Below, one piece after another: positions 8,354 through 16,815 of a stretch of 64,000 nt of DNA (within the stretch, counting starts at the first letter, position 1; every line of letters starts with the position of its first letter). The position numbers and the translations under genes were made by a program. Source of the DNA: Butyricimonas faecihominis. GTDB lineage: Bacteria; Bacteroidota; Bacteroidia; Bacteroidales; Marinifilaceae. The stretch is taken from assembly GCF_033096445.1 (NCBI RefSeq), contig NZ_AP028155.1, positions 3,539,880 through 3,603,879 of the forward strand, in the 5' to 3' direction. A model generated the notes under the pieces. The model did no database searches, was not told where the DNA came from, and saw only the letters and a program-made list of their open reading frames with translations.

Positions 8354-9684
8354 TGCGAATACTTAAAGATACATATTTATCCCGCCGTTTTTTCCTGATA
8401 TTGATGTTGGGAATATTCGCTTTCGTGATGGCTTACGTTTTCCCGTTACTTTTTATCTGGGTTGCGGGGACTTTGCTGACTGTACTGTTGCTGTTATTCG
8501 TGGAGTTATTCGAATTGTACAAGCGAGTGGATGGGATTGATGCCTTACGGGTGGTGGCGGATAAATTGTCTAACGGGGAAGAAAATCCGGTTTGCCTAGT
8601 ACTAAGAAATCGTTATCCGGTGAGTACTTGTCTTCGCGTGATTGACGAGATTCCGGTGGAATTCCAGAACCGGAATGTCTTGTTCCGGTTGAAGGTGAAT
8701 GCCGGAGAACAGCGGGAGATCCATTACACGTTACGTCCTACAAAACGAGGTTCTTATAATTTCGGGAAGATTCTGGTATTCGTGTCCGTGCGTTTTGGGT
8801 TGGTCGAAAGGCGTTATTCTTTTCGTGCGGATCAGGATGTGGCTGTTTATCCCTCGTTTATGATGATGCACCGTTACGAGTTGATGGCTTACGGGAATTA
8901 CCATCCGGAGAATGGAGGCATCCGTACCCGGGCTCTCGGGGGAAACATGGCCTTCGAACAGATTAAGCCTTACGTGACGGGCGATGATCCCCGCACTGTA
9001 AACTGGAAGGCCACGGCGAAATATAATCATTTGATGGTGAATACCTACACAGAAGAGCGGTCTCAACAGATTTATTGTCTGGTGGATAAGGGACGCACGA
9101 TGCAATCGCCTTTTAATAATATGACGATGCTGGATCATGCGATAAATACGGTCTTAACTTTGTCGAATATTATATTGAAAAAAGGGGATCGGGCCGGGTT
9201 GATCACGTTCTCGAATAATTCTCGGAATTGCGTGAAGGCCGATAACCGGGTGGGCCAGTTAAATCGGATAAGTGAGGCTTTGTATCGTTTGGAAACACAT
9301 TATCAAGAGACTGATTTCGAGAAATTATACGTGTCGGTGAATCGACAAATCCCGACCCGGAGTTTACTGATTTTGTTTACCAATTTTGATACTGTATCTG
9401 GATTACGACGTCATTTGCCTGCATTACAGCGCTTGGCGGCACGGCATCTCGTGTTGGTCATTTTATTCGAGAACTCCGAATTAAACAAGGCTTTGGAGCG
9501 TCCCGTACACAATCTAAAGGATGCATATTTCGAAACCATTGCGGCGGGATTTGCCACGGAGAAACGACAGATGGTTCGGGAATTAAGTCAATTGGGTATC
9601 CGGGTGATTCTTTCCAAGCCGGAATCTCTGACGGTGAATAGTATCAATAGTTATTTAAACTTGAAAGAGCGAAAGTTGATTTAA
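8353..9684 (+). CDS. DUF58 domain-containing protein
   Basis: Partner protein of MoxR ATPases, with two N-terminal membrane helices (FFLILMLGIFAFVMAYVFPL and the next one), an Ig-like extracytoplasmic part, and the DUF58 core. The hallmark block is GDDPRTVNWKATAKYNHLMV, followed by a VWA-like fold (QQIYCLVDKGRTMQSP, GDRAGLITFSN). Starts with GTG at 8353 in a TAGTG overlap with moxR; an internal ATG would remove the first helix. Last gene of the operon; a hairpin at its end acts for both converging strands. Confidence 0.93.
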   Translation: MRILKDTYLSRRFFLILMLGIFAFVMAYVFPLLFIWVAGTLLTVLLLLFVELFELYKRVDGIDALRVVADKLSNGEENPVCLVLRNRYPVSTCLRVIDEIPVEFQNRNVLFRLKVNAGEQREIHYTLRPTKRGSYNFGKILVFVSVRFGLVERRYSFRADQDVAVYPSFMMMHRYELMAYGNYHPENGGIRTRALGGNMAFEQIKPYVTGDDPRTVNWKATAKYNHLMVNTYTEERSQQIYCLVDKGRTMQSPFNNMTMLDHAINTVLTLSNIILKKGDRAGLITFSNNSRNCVKADNRVGQLNRISEALYRLETHYQETDFEKLYVSVNRQIPTRSLLILFTNFDTVSGLRRHLPALQRLAARHLVLVILFENSELNKALERPVHNLKDAYFETIAAGFATEKRQMVRELSQLGIRVILSKPESLTVNSINSYLNLKERKLI

Positions 9685-9700
9685 AACTGCCGCTCTTTCA
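9662..9700. terminator. Bidirectional hairpin after DUF58 gene
   Basis: TGAAAGAGCG (9662-9671) and CGCTCTTTCA (9691-9700) form a perfect 10-bp stem around a 19-base loop. The left arm lies in the last codons of the DUF58 gene. A T-rich stretch (TATATTTTCTAG) follows on the plus strand. Confidence 0.6.
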
Positions 9701-9709
9701 GTATATTTT

Positions 9710-12064
9710 CTAGTCCTTTTTATTTTCTTCTTCACTGAGGATTTTGGGATTCTGGAATGTCTTGTTTGTCGTGTGTTTGTCCAGCGTTAGTAATAATGAC
9801 GGTAGAAGTATTAGGTTAGATAGCATGGCTGCCAATAACGTGATGGAGACCAAAATACCCAATGCAACCGTACCACCGAAATCGGAAAGGGCAAAGATAC
9901 CGAATCCGAAGAACAGGATGATAGCATTGTAGATCATACTTTGTCCTGTTTCTTGTAGGGCCAGTACGGCAGAAGATCGTATGCTCCAGTTTGTTCCCTG
10001 TAACTCTTGACGGTATTTAGCGAGATAATGGATCGTTCCATCAACGGAAATACCGAAGGCGATGCTGAATACCAGAATCGTGGATGCTTTGATCGGGATA
10101 CCGAAGTATCCCATGATGGCAGCCGTGATGATCTGTGGTATGATATTGGGAATTAAGGCAACTAGTACCATACGCTTACTCTTGAACATCCAAGCCATAA
10201 AGAAAGCGATGAGAACAATAGCTAATGCGAGTGAGGTAAAGAGATTAAATACAAGATATTGAGTCCCTTTAAAGAAAATAATACTTGAACCGGTAACTTT
10301 CACCGTGTAGCGGTCATTCGGAAAGTATTGTTCAACGATATTGTATAACTTGTCTTCCTTTTCCTGCATTTTCTTGGTCCCGATGTCTTTTACTCGGAAA
10401 CTGAGGCGCACCCGTTGGAGGGTGGAGTCAACGAAAGAGTTTGCTTGTCCGCCAATCTCTCCCGTGGATTGGGAGGCATATTTCAAGATGAAATTTTTCG
10501 TCATGTTTGTCGGGAGCTTGTAATAAGAGGGTTTCCCGTTATAGAACGCCTGATTGGCAAATTTAATGACTTCGATAAGGGAAATAGGTTTGGAAATATC
10601 TTCGTCTTTTGATAATTCTTCAGAAAGTTTATCCAGTTTTTGGAGGTTGGGTAAGTTCAGCACTTGCTTGGGTTTTCCGAAGTCAACGGTTACCTCTAGG
10701 GGCATTAACCCATCAAAGTTCTCTTCAAAGAAACTCAGGTCTTGTCGAATCGGGTCTGTTTCTTTCAAGTCATCTACCATGTAACCTGTGGATTTCATGA
10801 GGGTAAGTCCGATAATTCCAAGGATGACGACGGAAATGGCAACTCCGTACACGACATTCCGACGATTTAAGATAAGTTGAATGACACGCTCCAGCGTTCC
10901 GGTCACCGTTTTATTGTGCAAGTGTTTAATTTGTTTGCTATCCGGCTCCGGCATGAAACTGAATCCGCAAGGAATCATGACCAAACACACAAGGTACACG
11001 AATGTGATACCGATGGAAGCGGTTATTCCAAATTCCACGAGGATTTGACTAGAGGTCACGATGAAAGTTGCAAAACCGGCAGCCGTGGTCAAGTTGCTTA
11101 GGAATGAGGCGTTTCCGATCTTTTGAATCATGCGTTGCAAGGCCTTGATTTTATTCCCGTGACGATCGTATTCCGCGTGAAATTTGTTGATCATGAATAC
11201 CAAGTTCGGAATACATATCACGATCAACAGGGGTGGTAGCATGGCGGTGAGTAGCGTGATTTTAATGCCTAGCATGGCCATAACACCGACTGTCCAACTG
11301 ACACAAATCAGCACGATCAACAAACAAAAACCGATGATGCGGAAGGAACGGAAAAACAGGTAGAGGATGAATGTCGTGATCAATAATGACAGGATGATGA
11401 ACATGTACATCTCTCCCTTGATGTTTTCCGCGTTGACCACCCGGATGTAGGGAAGTCCCGAATAGTGCATCTGGAGGTTATGTTTTTCCGAGAAATGTTC
11501 GGTAATCTCTAAAATATCTTTTACTAATCCTACCCGTGCAGGAGAGTTCATCACATCAGCTGAGACGGAAACCATCATTCCATAGATGTCTTTCTTTTTG
11601 TTGAACAGCGTTCCGTCGTAGAATGGAAGATTCTCAATGATGTTCACCAAGCTATCCAGTTCCCGTTGATCCTTGATATGATTGGGAAAGATGGGTTGGA
11701 TGTCAAATTTTTTATTCAGCGTGTCCTTGTGAAGATTGAATGAATGGGTAATATCCACGAGAGCCACGATGCCATGAAGAGCTTTCAGGCTATCGCACAT
11801 GCTGATCCAGTCATTCATTTTGTCGAGCTGGTAAAAGTCTTTGTCCTGTATGGCAAAGACCATCACGTTTCCTTCCTGCCCGAATTTCTCGTGAAAATCG
11901 AGGTAGTCAAGGTATGCGCTATCAGTGGCTGGTAACAGGTTCGAATATTCGTATGACATTTCCACTTTAGGGATTTGAAATCCCATGAAAACGGTAATAA
12001 GCAAGACCCCAATAATAAAGGCCACCCGGTTACGAAGAAGAATCCCTGCAATCTTAATCCACAT
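9710..12064 (-). CDS. RND/MMPL family exporter (hydrophobe/amphiphile exporter type)
   Basis: Inner-membrane proton-driven transporter of the RND superfamily, single-chain HAE3/MMPL type, probably exporting lipids or other hydrophobic molecules. About 784 residues with the usual two-fold repeat: helix 1 (VAFIIGVLLITVFMGFQIP), a large periplasmic loop, a five-helix block (residues about 215-375), helix 7 near 400, a second loop, and a final block ending LSNLILLPSLLLTLDKH. The segment SIAFGISVDGTIHYLAKYR is the conserved helix with the Gly-x-x-x-Asp proton-relay signature. No membrane-fusion or outer-membrane partner is adjacent, as is usual for this type. Substrate cannot be told from sequence. 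Confidence 0.9.
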   Translation of the reverse strand: MWIKIAGILLRNRVAFIIGVLLITVFMGFQIPKVEMSYEYSNLLPATDSAYLDYLDFHEKFGQEGNVMVFAIQDKDFYQLDKMNDWISMCDSLKALHGIVALVDITHSFNLHKDTLNKKFDIQPIFPNHIKDQRELDSLVNIIENLPFYDGTLFNKKKDIYGMMVSVSADVMNSPARVGLVKDILEITEHFSEKHNLQMHYSGLPYIRVVNAENIKGEMYMFIILSLLITTFILYLFFRSFRIIGFCLLIVLICVSWTVGVMAMLGIKITLLTAMLPPLLIVICIPNLVFMINKFHAEYDRHGNKIKALQRMIQKIGNASFLSNLTTAAGFATFIVTSSQILVEFGITASIGITFVYLVCLVMIPCGFSFMPEPDSKQIKHLHNKTVTGTLERVIQLILNRRNVVYGVAISVVILGIIGLTLMKSTGYMVDDLKETDPIRQDLSFFEENFDGLMPLEVTVDFGKPKQVLNLPNLQKLDKLSEELSKDEDISKPISLIEVIKFANQAFYNGKPSYYKLPTNMTKNFILKYASQSTGEIGGQANSFVDSTLQRVRLSFRVKDIGTKKMQEKEDKLYNIVEQYFPNDRYTVKVTGSSIIFFKGTQYLVFNLFTSLALAIVLIAFFMAWMFKSKRMVLVALIPNIIPQIITAAIMGYFGIPIKASTILVFSIAFGISVDGTIHYLAKYRQELQGTNWSIRSSAVLALQETGQSMIYNAIILFFGFGIFALSDFGGTVALGILVSITLLAAMLSNLILLPSLLLTLDKHTTNKTFQNPKILSEEENKKD

Positions 12065-12112
12065 GATATTTTTTTATTTGCGCATTTGTTGGCAAAAGTA
12101 GGATAAAAGTGC

Positions 12113-12442
12113 TTAATCTTTTAAGAGTTTCGGATTTTTTTTATGGCGATTAGCATCTCTTGCCGTTTTTTTGGCAAAATTATTGTTTACTGCCTCGTTC
12201 AAATCAACTCCTGTTTGGTTTGCCAAGCATACTAATACCCAAAGAACATCACTCAACTCTTCTGCCAAATTATCCTTCTCTCCTTCCTTGTACGACTGTT
12301 CGCCATATTTTCGAGCCATCACCCGGGCTAGTTCTCCGACCTCTTCCACGAGGATGGTCATGTTCGTCAATTCGTTAAAATATCTTACCCCATGGGTCTT
12401 GATCCATGCATCTACTGCGGTTTGTAATTCTGCGATATCCAT
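12113..12442 (-). CDS. MazG-like nucleotide pyrophosphohydrolase
   Basis: Small all-alpha NTP pyrophosphohydrolase of the MazG/dUTPase-like superfamily, hydrolysing non-canonical or excess NTPs to NMP and PPi. The metal-binding motifs are intact: EEVGE in the first helix and EELSD in DNLAEELSDVLWVLVCLAN. About 109 residues from the ATG at 12442 (MDIAELQTAVDAWIKTHG); an upstream in-frame ATG at 12496 would add an 18-residue stretch unlike the family. Single domain, unlike the fused double-domain E. coli MazG. Downstream of a promoter-like site at 12523-12552. Confidence 0.9.
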   Translation of the reverse strand: MDIAELQTAVDAWIKTHGVRYFNELTNMTILVEEVGELARVMARKYGEQSYKEGEKDNLAEELSDVLWVLVCLANQTGVDLNEAVNNNFAKKTARDANRHKKNPKLLKD

Positions 12443-12522
12443 TGTTACCAAGTTAAAAGTTAAAAGAATACTATAACTATGAAAAAGAAACACCATAGGT
12501 GATGCTTCGGTGTCGCTGTGCG

Positions 12523-12552
12523 CAAAATTATGGATTTTCGCTATAAAACAAG
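12523..12552 (-). promoter_or_regulatory. Predicted promoter for the MazG-like gene
   Basis: Read on the minus strand: a perfect TAnnTTTG -7 box (TAATTTTG, 12523-12530) with a CTTG 18 bases upstream as a weak -33 box. Leader would be about 70 bases. Confidence 0.45.
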
Positions 12553-12625
12553 CGTTTTCTTATATTTTTCAGAGTTTTTGAATGAAAAAGCCGTGTATCA
12601 AAGAGAGAAAACAATTCTAGAAAAT

Positions 12626-12656
12626 ATTGTACTTTCGTGTAATTGTGATACTTTTG
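12626..12656 (+). promoter_or_regulatory. Predicted promoter for the HD-domain gene
   Basis: ATTG at 12626-12629 (near-consensus -33 TTTG), 19-base spacer, and TACTTTTG at 12649-12656, a perfect Bacteroidota -7 TAnnTTTG. The ATG of the gene is 58 bases further on. Confidence 0.55.
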
Positions 12657-12714
12657 TAATTGTAATCGCTTTATAAACCCATCCTCATGAATTTAATAGC
12701 CACTTTATAGCAAA

Positions 12715-13563
12715 ATGAAAACAAATTCTGAGTTAATCACATTATGCAGCAATTGTACTGCTTTAGAACAGGGAATTTACAAGCAGACCGCAAAGGAATT
12801 GGATGATGCCATAAAAAATAATATCCAAGACATCGAGACTTTGGATTACATCGCTGATAGGTTGTTCGACACGATGCTTGGATTATCCGGTAAGGGAGAG
12901 TGCATCTATCTTAAATTTATAAAATACCTTGAAACATTTGACCCTATCGCCGCCCAAAGAAGAAAAGATGATTATGAGGACTCGTTGGACTACAAAGTAC
13001 ATATTGCTTATGCCGCTGCTCGTTTAGCCAAAGAATTACACAAAGGTCAAGTAGATAAGGCTGGGAAAGACTATTTTGAAGGACATCTTTCCTATGTAGG
13101 AGGTCACGGATTTTCATGGAAAGAAAAAACGGTGGGGTTCCTTCATGATGCAGCCGAAGACACGGATTACTCTGTCAAGGAAATAATCCGCATGCTTAAA
13201 AAAGTTATGGTCAATTGGAAGAACGATTATAATGATGACTGGATTTATGATTTCACAGATATTATAATCTCTTTTCCTAATGATAAGCATCACAAGTTGA
13301 CTAAAGCAGAATGGGATGAAATAGAAGAAGCATTGAATCTGATAAACTCTCATACAGCTGCTAGCCGAGAAGTCTATATTGAGCGTTTTAGAGGACATCA
13401 ATTGGCAATTAATGTAAAACTCAACGATTTACGCAATAATATGGATATTTCTCGTCTTCCCTATCCTACAGAGAAAGACTTGAAAAGAGTGGAAAGATAT
13501 AAAAAAGAATATGACGCATTATTGCAAATGCTGCAAGAGTTTCAGTATGATATTAAAATGTAA
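12715..13563 (+). CDS. HD-domain phosphohydrolase, SpoT/RelA hydrolase-like
   Basis: Probable (p)ppGpp- or nucleotide-directed metal-dependent hydrolase. Compared with RSH hydrolase domains the landmark blocks are in order: LAKELHKGQVDKAGKDYFEGHL (the H-x-x-GQ...P-Y-x-x-H box), the metal-binding VGFLHDAAEDTDYS (HD then ED), and VKLNDLRNNMD (the KxxDRxHN-like box). The first 85 residues are an unassigned helical region. There is no synthetase or TGS/ACT domain, so this would be a small hydrolase-only enzyme, similar in architecture to small alarmone hydrolases but with an added N-terminal part. Ends 87 bases before the AraC regulator with a terminator between them. Substrate is inferred, not shown. 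Confidence 0.8.
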   Translation: MKTNSELITLCSNCTALEQGIYKQTAKELDDAIKNNIQDIETLDYIADRLFDTMLGLSGKGECIYLKFIKYLETFDPIAAQRRKDDYEDSLDYKVHIAYAAARLAKELHKGQVDKAGKDYFEGHLSYVGGHGFSWKEKTVGFLHDAAEDTDYSVKEIIRMLKKVMVNWKNDYNDDWIYDFTDIIISFPNDKHHKLTKAEWDEIEEALNLINSHTAASREVYIERFRGHQLAINVKLNDLRNNMDISRLPYPTEKDLKRVERYKKEYDALLQMLQEFQYDIKM

Positions 13564-13570
13564 TAGTTTG

Positions 13571-13598
13571 AAAAAGGTTATAACGGTACAACCTTTTT
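13571..13598 (+). terminator. Intrinsic terminator after the HD-domain gene
   Basis: AAAAAGGTT and AACCTTTTT form a 9-bp stem with a 10-base loop; the right arm ends in a T-run. Confidence 0.7.
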
Positions 13599-13650
13599 GT
13601 AGAGCAGAAAACTCTAACAAAATTTGCAAGAAAGGCAAATAAACATTAAT

Positions 13651-14553
13651 ATGGCTGCCAAGAATGAACCATACCGTCCGCAAATTGATGCCGTCCTGCA
13701 TCGTATTAATTTGATAGTGGAACAAGACTGGAGTTTTGAGTCGCCTGATGTGTTTAACCGACAAGTCAGTGTAAATGAACTTGCCAGGCTCTCTGCCATG
13801 TCTGTGCGTAATCTCCATATTGTTTTCAAGGCATATACCGGGGAACACTTGCATCAATATATTAATCGTCTCCGTTTGGAGCGTGCGGTCGGGATGCTCC
13901 AATCCGGTTATTATACTAATGAGCGGATAGCGGGATATATCGGTTTTGCTAACGTGACGGCGTTCTATAATGCTTTCAAGAAGTATTTCGGAGTGACTCC
14001 TGCCCGAGCCAAGAGGGGAACATTGGCTTTTGGTGCAACACCTGCTGTCTTGATGCATGCGTTCAATCTTGCCTATTCTATTAGGGAAATTCATGAAAAA
14101 CCGCTTTTATTTCTTTCTCATATCGGAGATTACAAATTTACCAACACCTCCGCTTTTGAGACTACAACATGGGATGCTTTGTATGAATATGCCAATTGCC
14201 ATAATCTGTTGCCGGAAGAGGAAGAGTATTGGGGAATTTGTTATGATGACACCGGTATCACCCAGCCTGATAAATGTCGTTTTTATGCTTGTATGACTGT
14301 CAATACGCCTGTTGAATCCCGGTTGAAAAGCCGCATAAAGAGCATGATTCTTCCCCGACAGCTTTATGCTGTATTCTGTCATAAAGGGAGCTATACCCTG
14401 TTGGACACATTCTATGATGCCATACTTAAAAACCTTCCCCAAGAATATTTATTAGGGGAAGGTTTTATTCTTGAACGTTATCTGAATAGTCCGGCGGTTG
14501 CTCCTGAAGAGGAATTGTTAACGGAGGTGTGGCTACCGATTGTTACCCGGTAG
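13651..14553 (+). CDS. AraC-family regulator with C-terminal GyrI-like ligand-binding domain
   Basis: Transcription factor with the DNA-binding domain first. Residues about 25-115 hold the two helix-turn-helix motifs (VNELARLSAMSVRNLHIVFK and ERIAGYIGFANVTAFYNAFKKYFGVTPARAK). Residues about 145-300 form a GyrI-like/effector-binding domain (IHEKPLLFLSHIGDY, FYACMTVNTPVE, YAVFCHKGSY), as in Rob/SbmC-type proteins that bind small hydrophobic or cationic molecules. I chose the ATG at 13651 (MAAKNEPYRPQ); a TTG at 13624 is an unlikely alternative. Its 3' end overlaps by 21 bases the stop of the converging gene at 14533. Targets unknown; no efflux gene is adjacent on this strand. Confidence 0.9.
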   Translation: MAAKNEPYRPQIDAVLHRINLIVEQDWSFESPDVFNRQVSVNELARLSAMSVRNLHIVFKAYTGEHLHQYINRLRLERAVGMLQSGYYTNERIAGYIGFANVTAFYNAFKKYFGVTPARAKRGTLAFGATPAVLMHAFNLAYSIREIHEKPLLFLSHIGDYKFTNTSAFETTTWDALYEYANCHNLLPEEEEYWGICYDDTGITQPDKCRFYACMTVNTPVESRLKSRIKSMILPRQLYAVFCHKGSYTLLDTFYDAILKNLPQEYLLGEGFILERYLNSPAVAPEEELLTEVWLPIVTR

Positions 14554-15117
14554 TTTTACATAGTTAGGTCTGTAATAGTGATATCTACGTAATATGCATT
14601 CTTCCCATATCTTGTTCTTATATTCATATAGGTCCACTGGATTTTGTATTTCCCGTTTCTCCTTTATTGCATCGGACTTTTTGTTACAAAAAGGCAAGCG
14701 ATGAACACATGATTCAATTTTGATATTCTCATGATCATGAACATGTAACATGGGAAAGTTATGTTGGTATTCTTCACTAACTGCATAAAAACCTCCTAAT
14801 AATTCATCTGCACATTTATGAGATCCGGTTATTACTTTTGCTTCTTTTTCCTTTTCTTTCTTCAATATACTACGTATCCAGATTCTACCACTATAAGCTA
14901 TGAATTTACCTTTCCCCCAGTATACAAATTTGCTTCCAAAAGAAATATAAAGCCCATTCATGTGGAAAAAACATTTACCAGCTTCTTCTATATCATCTAT
15001 TTTAAAGAAATAAAATTTTACTTCAAGAAAATCATAACGTACCCCATCCTTTTCAATATGAAAATCTTGAAACAGCATTTTTGCGAGATTTTCAAAAGAG
15101 ACATCTAAGTGCTCCAT
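14533..15117 (-). CDS. Hypothetical protein, family A copy 2 (paralogue of 15539-16192)
   Basis: No named family recognised with confidence. It is a clear paralogue of the gene at 15539-16192: both share AKMLFQDFHIEKxGVxYDFLE, the aromatic block FFHxxGLxIxF, and WIRSILKxExxKEAxVI. The pattern of an acidic FLE motif, a WFFH block and a G-I-L-I-R-S strand is reminiscent of a 3-methyladenine-glycosylase-like fold, but this is a weak impression. The C-terminal third differs from copy 1. The N-terminus is shorter: upstream, in another frame, codons around 15150-15185 read KSLLELDDIKRMEGL, resembling the copy-1 N-terminus (LQELLQMENVKDAKE), so the original start may have been cut off by a frameshift. 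Part of a B-A-B-A duplicated array. Confidence 0.65.
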   Translation of the reverse strand: MEHLDVSFENLAKMLFQDFHIEKDGVRYDFLEVKFYFFKIDDIEEAGKCFFHMNGLYISFGSKFVYWGKGKFIAYSGRIWIRSILKKEKEKEAKVITGSHKCADELLGGFYAVSEEYQHNFPMLHVHDHENIKIESCVHRLPFCNKKSDAIKEKREIQNPVDLYEYKNKIWEECILRRYHYYRPNYVKLPGNNR

Positions 15118-15278
15118 AATTTACCAGACCTTCCATCCGTTTTATATCGTCTAGCTCAAGTAATGATTTTAAAAAGCTCTTGTGTGCTGTTTGGGGATCT
15201 GGGATACAACAGAAATGGTGCCTGTCATCAAATAGTCGGTCTAGCAATGAGCTTGTGTCCGGAAGCTATTCAGATAAT

Positions 15279-15572
15279 CTATAGTCCTCTCGATATATTT
15301 GCAAGGCTGTAAATCTTTTTAGAATCTAACATAATGCCTTGATCTTTCAAAGAGGCTATAATAGAATCTACGATTTTTTCTTAATCAACAAAATATTTAT
15401 GTACTACCCTCTCCAACGAACAATTATAAAAAGCACCCTTGATTTCATCCCAATTTTTATCAGGCATTTCAAAACCTAGATGTTTCTCTATTGCCTTTTT
15501 TAATTCTTCTTCCGATAAAGGATGTTGTAACATATCCTCTACTTCTTGCATTCCTTCGACACTCTCTCCCAT
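15279..15572 (-). pseudogene. Degraded copy of family B gene (in-frame stop)
   Basis: The first 63 codons (LKKAIEKHLGFEMPDKNWDEIK) match the start of the intact family B gene at 16250-16801 (VKRAVYNRIDFELPEETWKEIN). After the TAA at 15381-15383 the same frame continues for 32 more codons (EKIVDSIIASLKDQGIML) that still align with the intact gene (SIEVKNYIADWLRKRQILL), then stops at 15279-15281. The homology across the stop shows a nonsense mutation rather than a naturally short protein. The last 100 residues of the intact copy have no counterpart. Its start overlaps the end of the family A gene upstream by 34 bases. Confidence 0.65.
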
Positions 15573-16192
15573 GGTTTCGCACTATAGGTTTTCCCCCCAT
15601 TTTTCCACTCTGAATCGCAATTGTAACGATTTCTAACATAAGCACAATAACACGCTTCTTCTTTAATTTCTCCGTTTTTATCTACGGCTATTCCCTGTCT
15701 TATTGTCCATTTAATATCCTTAATATCAACATCCTTTTCTTGATTTTCATTTGCTACTAATTGTAGGGAAATAGGTTGCCCTATTATATTCATTATTCCT
15801 TTACACAATTCACACAAGCATCTCAACGGTCCGGCTATAACTTCTGCTTCCTTCCCTTCTTCTCGCTTTAAAATGCTGCGAATTAAAATCCCACCACCGA
15901 AAACATTGACATCCTTACCCTTTTCGTGTTTCTTCTTGCTCTTAAATGCAATATCAAGCCCGCTTAGGTGGAAAAACCACTCTCCGGCTTCTGTATTTCG
16001 TGGATAAGTTGTAGTATCCGGATGATTGTCACTGAAAAAATAGAATTCTATCTCCAGAAAATCATAACACACCCCACCCTTTTCAATATGGAAATCTTGA
16101 AACAGCATTTTTGCAATTTCTTTAAAACGTTCTTTTGCATCTTTCACATTCTCCATTTGGAGCAATTCTTGTAATTCTTTTATTTTTTCCAT
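15539..16192 (-). CDS. Hypothetical protein, family A copy 1
   Basis: 217 residues, soluble, no signal peptide. The N-terminal 40 residues are helical (MEKIKELQELLQMENVKDAK), followed by a mixed alpha/beta core with YDFLEIEFYFFSDNHPD, WFFHLSGLDIAF and GGGILIRSILK, then a region with Cys pairs (LRCLCELCKG) and a basic tail ending WERVSKECKK. The core has the feel of a small-molecule or nucleic-acid glycosylase-like domain, but I cannot name it safely. It lies 57 bases downstream of the family B gene and overlaps the broken second B copy, so B and A look like a two-gene unit that was duplicated in tandem. Confidence 0.7.
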   Translation of the reverse strand: MEKIKELQELLQMENVKDAKERFKEIAKMLFQDFHIEKGGVCYDFLEIEFYFFSDNHPDTTTYPRNTEAGEWFFHLSGLDIAFKSKKKHEKGKDVNVFGGGILIRSILKREEGKEAEVIAGPLRCLCELCKGIMNIIGQPISLQLVANENQEKDVDIKDIKWTIRQGIAVDKNGEIKEEACYCAYVRNRYNCDSEWKNGGKTYSAKPWERVSKECKK

Positions 16193-16249
16193 ATCTTTTA
16201 ATTTTTAATACAATAAAGTAAGAGAAAAATTTCATGCCTTCCAAGAGGA

Positions 16250-16801
16250 TTAGGGCTTGGACTGTTTGGTTTCCTGTCCTTTTATATTCTCAGGTTCAGC
16301 CTGATTAAACCCTCTGAATCCTTTAGGATTGTTTTCTTGAAACTGTTTTCTCATTTCTTTCAATGACAATTTCTTTTGCGACAATGTTTGGCAAGGTTGT
16401 GATTCAATCTTCCTTATCACCTCTAATTGTTTTTCTGTGAGTATAGTTTTTTGCGTGTTTAAGTATTGATTTTCTCTTTTATTTTCTCCTTTTTGGTGCG
16501 TCATTCGTTTAGGCAAGAAAGGTCTCGATTCATTCAAAAAACCTCCTACCATTTTGATATAGTCAAACATAATATCCAAGATGTGGACAAGGCGATTTTC
16601 TAAGAGTAAAATCTGCCGTTTCCGCAACCAATCGGCAATATAATTTTTCACCTCAATCGAATCAACCTCATTACCAAAACCGATGACCTCGTTCCAGCAA
16701 GTACAGAAAGCATCATTGATTTCTTTCCAGGTCTCTTCCGGAAGCTCAAAATCAATGCGGTTATACACCGCTCGTTTTACTCTTTGAGGATCAATAACCA
16801 T
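16250..16801 (-). CDS. Hypothetical protein, family B intact copy
   Basis: 183 residues, no signal peptide or membrane helix. The N-terminal half is helical (VKRAVYNRIDFELPEETWKEINDAFCTC, then VKNYIADWLRKRQILLLENRLVHIL) and is shared with the broken copy at 15279-15572. The C-terminal half is polar and low in hydrophobics, rich in Lys, Glu and Gln (SQKKLSLKEMRKQFQENNPKG), probably flexible. It starts 14 bases after the agmatine-deiminase-family gene ends, so it may be cotranscribed with it. Function unknown; the repeated pairing with family A suggests partner proteins. Confidence 0.7.
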   Translation of the reverse strand: MVIDPQRVKRAVYNRIDFELPEETWKEINDAFCTCWNEVIGFGNEVDSIEVKNYIADWLRKRQILLLENRLVHILDIMFDYIKMVGGFLNESRPFLPKRMTHQKGENKRENQYLNTQKTILTEKQLEVIRKIESQPCQTLSQKKLSLKEMRKQFQENNPKGFRGFNQAEPENIKGQETKQSKP

Positions 16802-16815
16802 AGCTTTATTTTTAA

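Noticed and set aside
13519-14094. 191-codon minus-strand open frame opposite the AraC gene
   Set aside because: Mirrors the conserved HTH codons; no start context and no homology pattern.
15109-15312. 67-codon plus-strand frame in the gap between family A copy 2 and the broken B gene
   Set aside because: Lies opposite decayed coding sequence on the minus strand and has no recognisable features.
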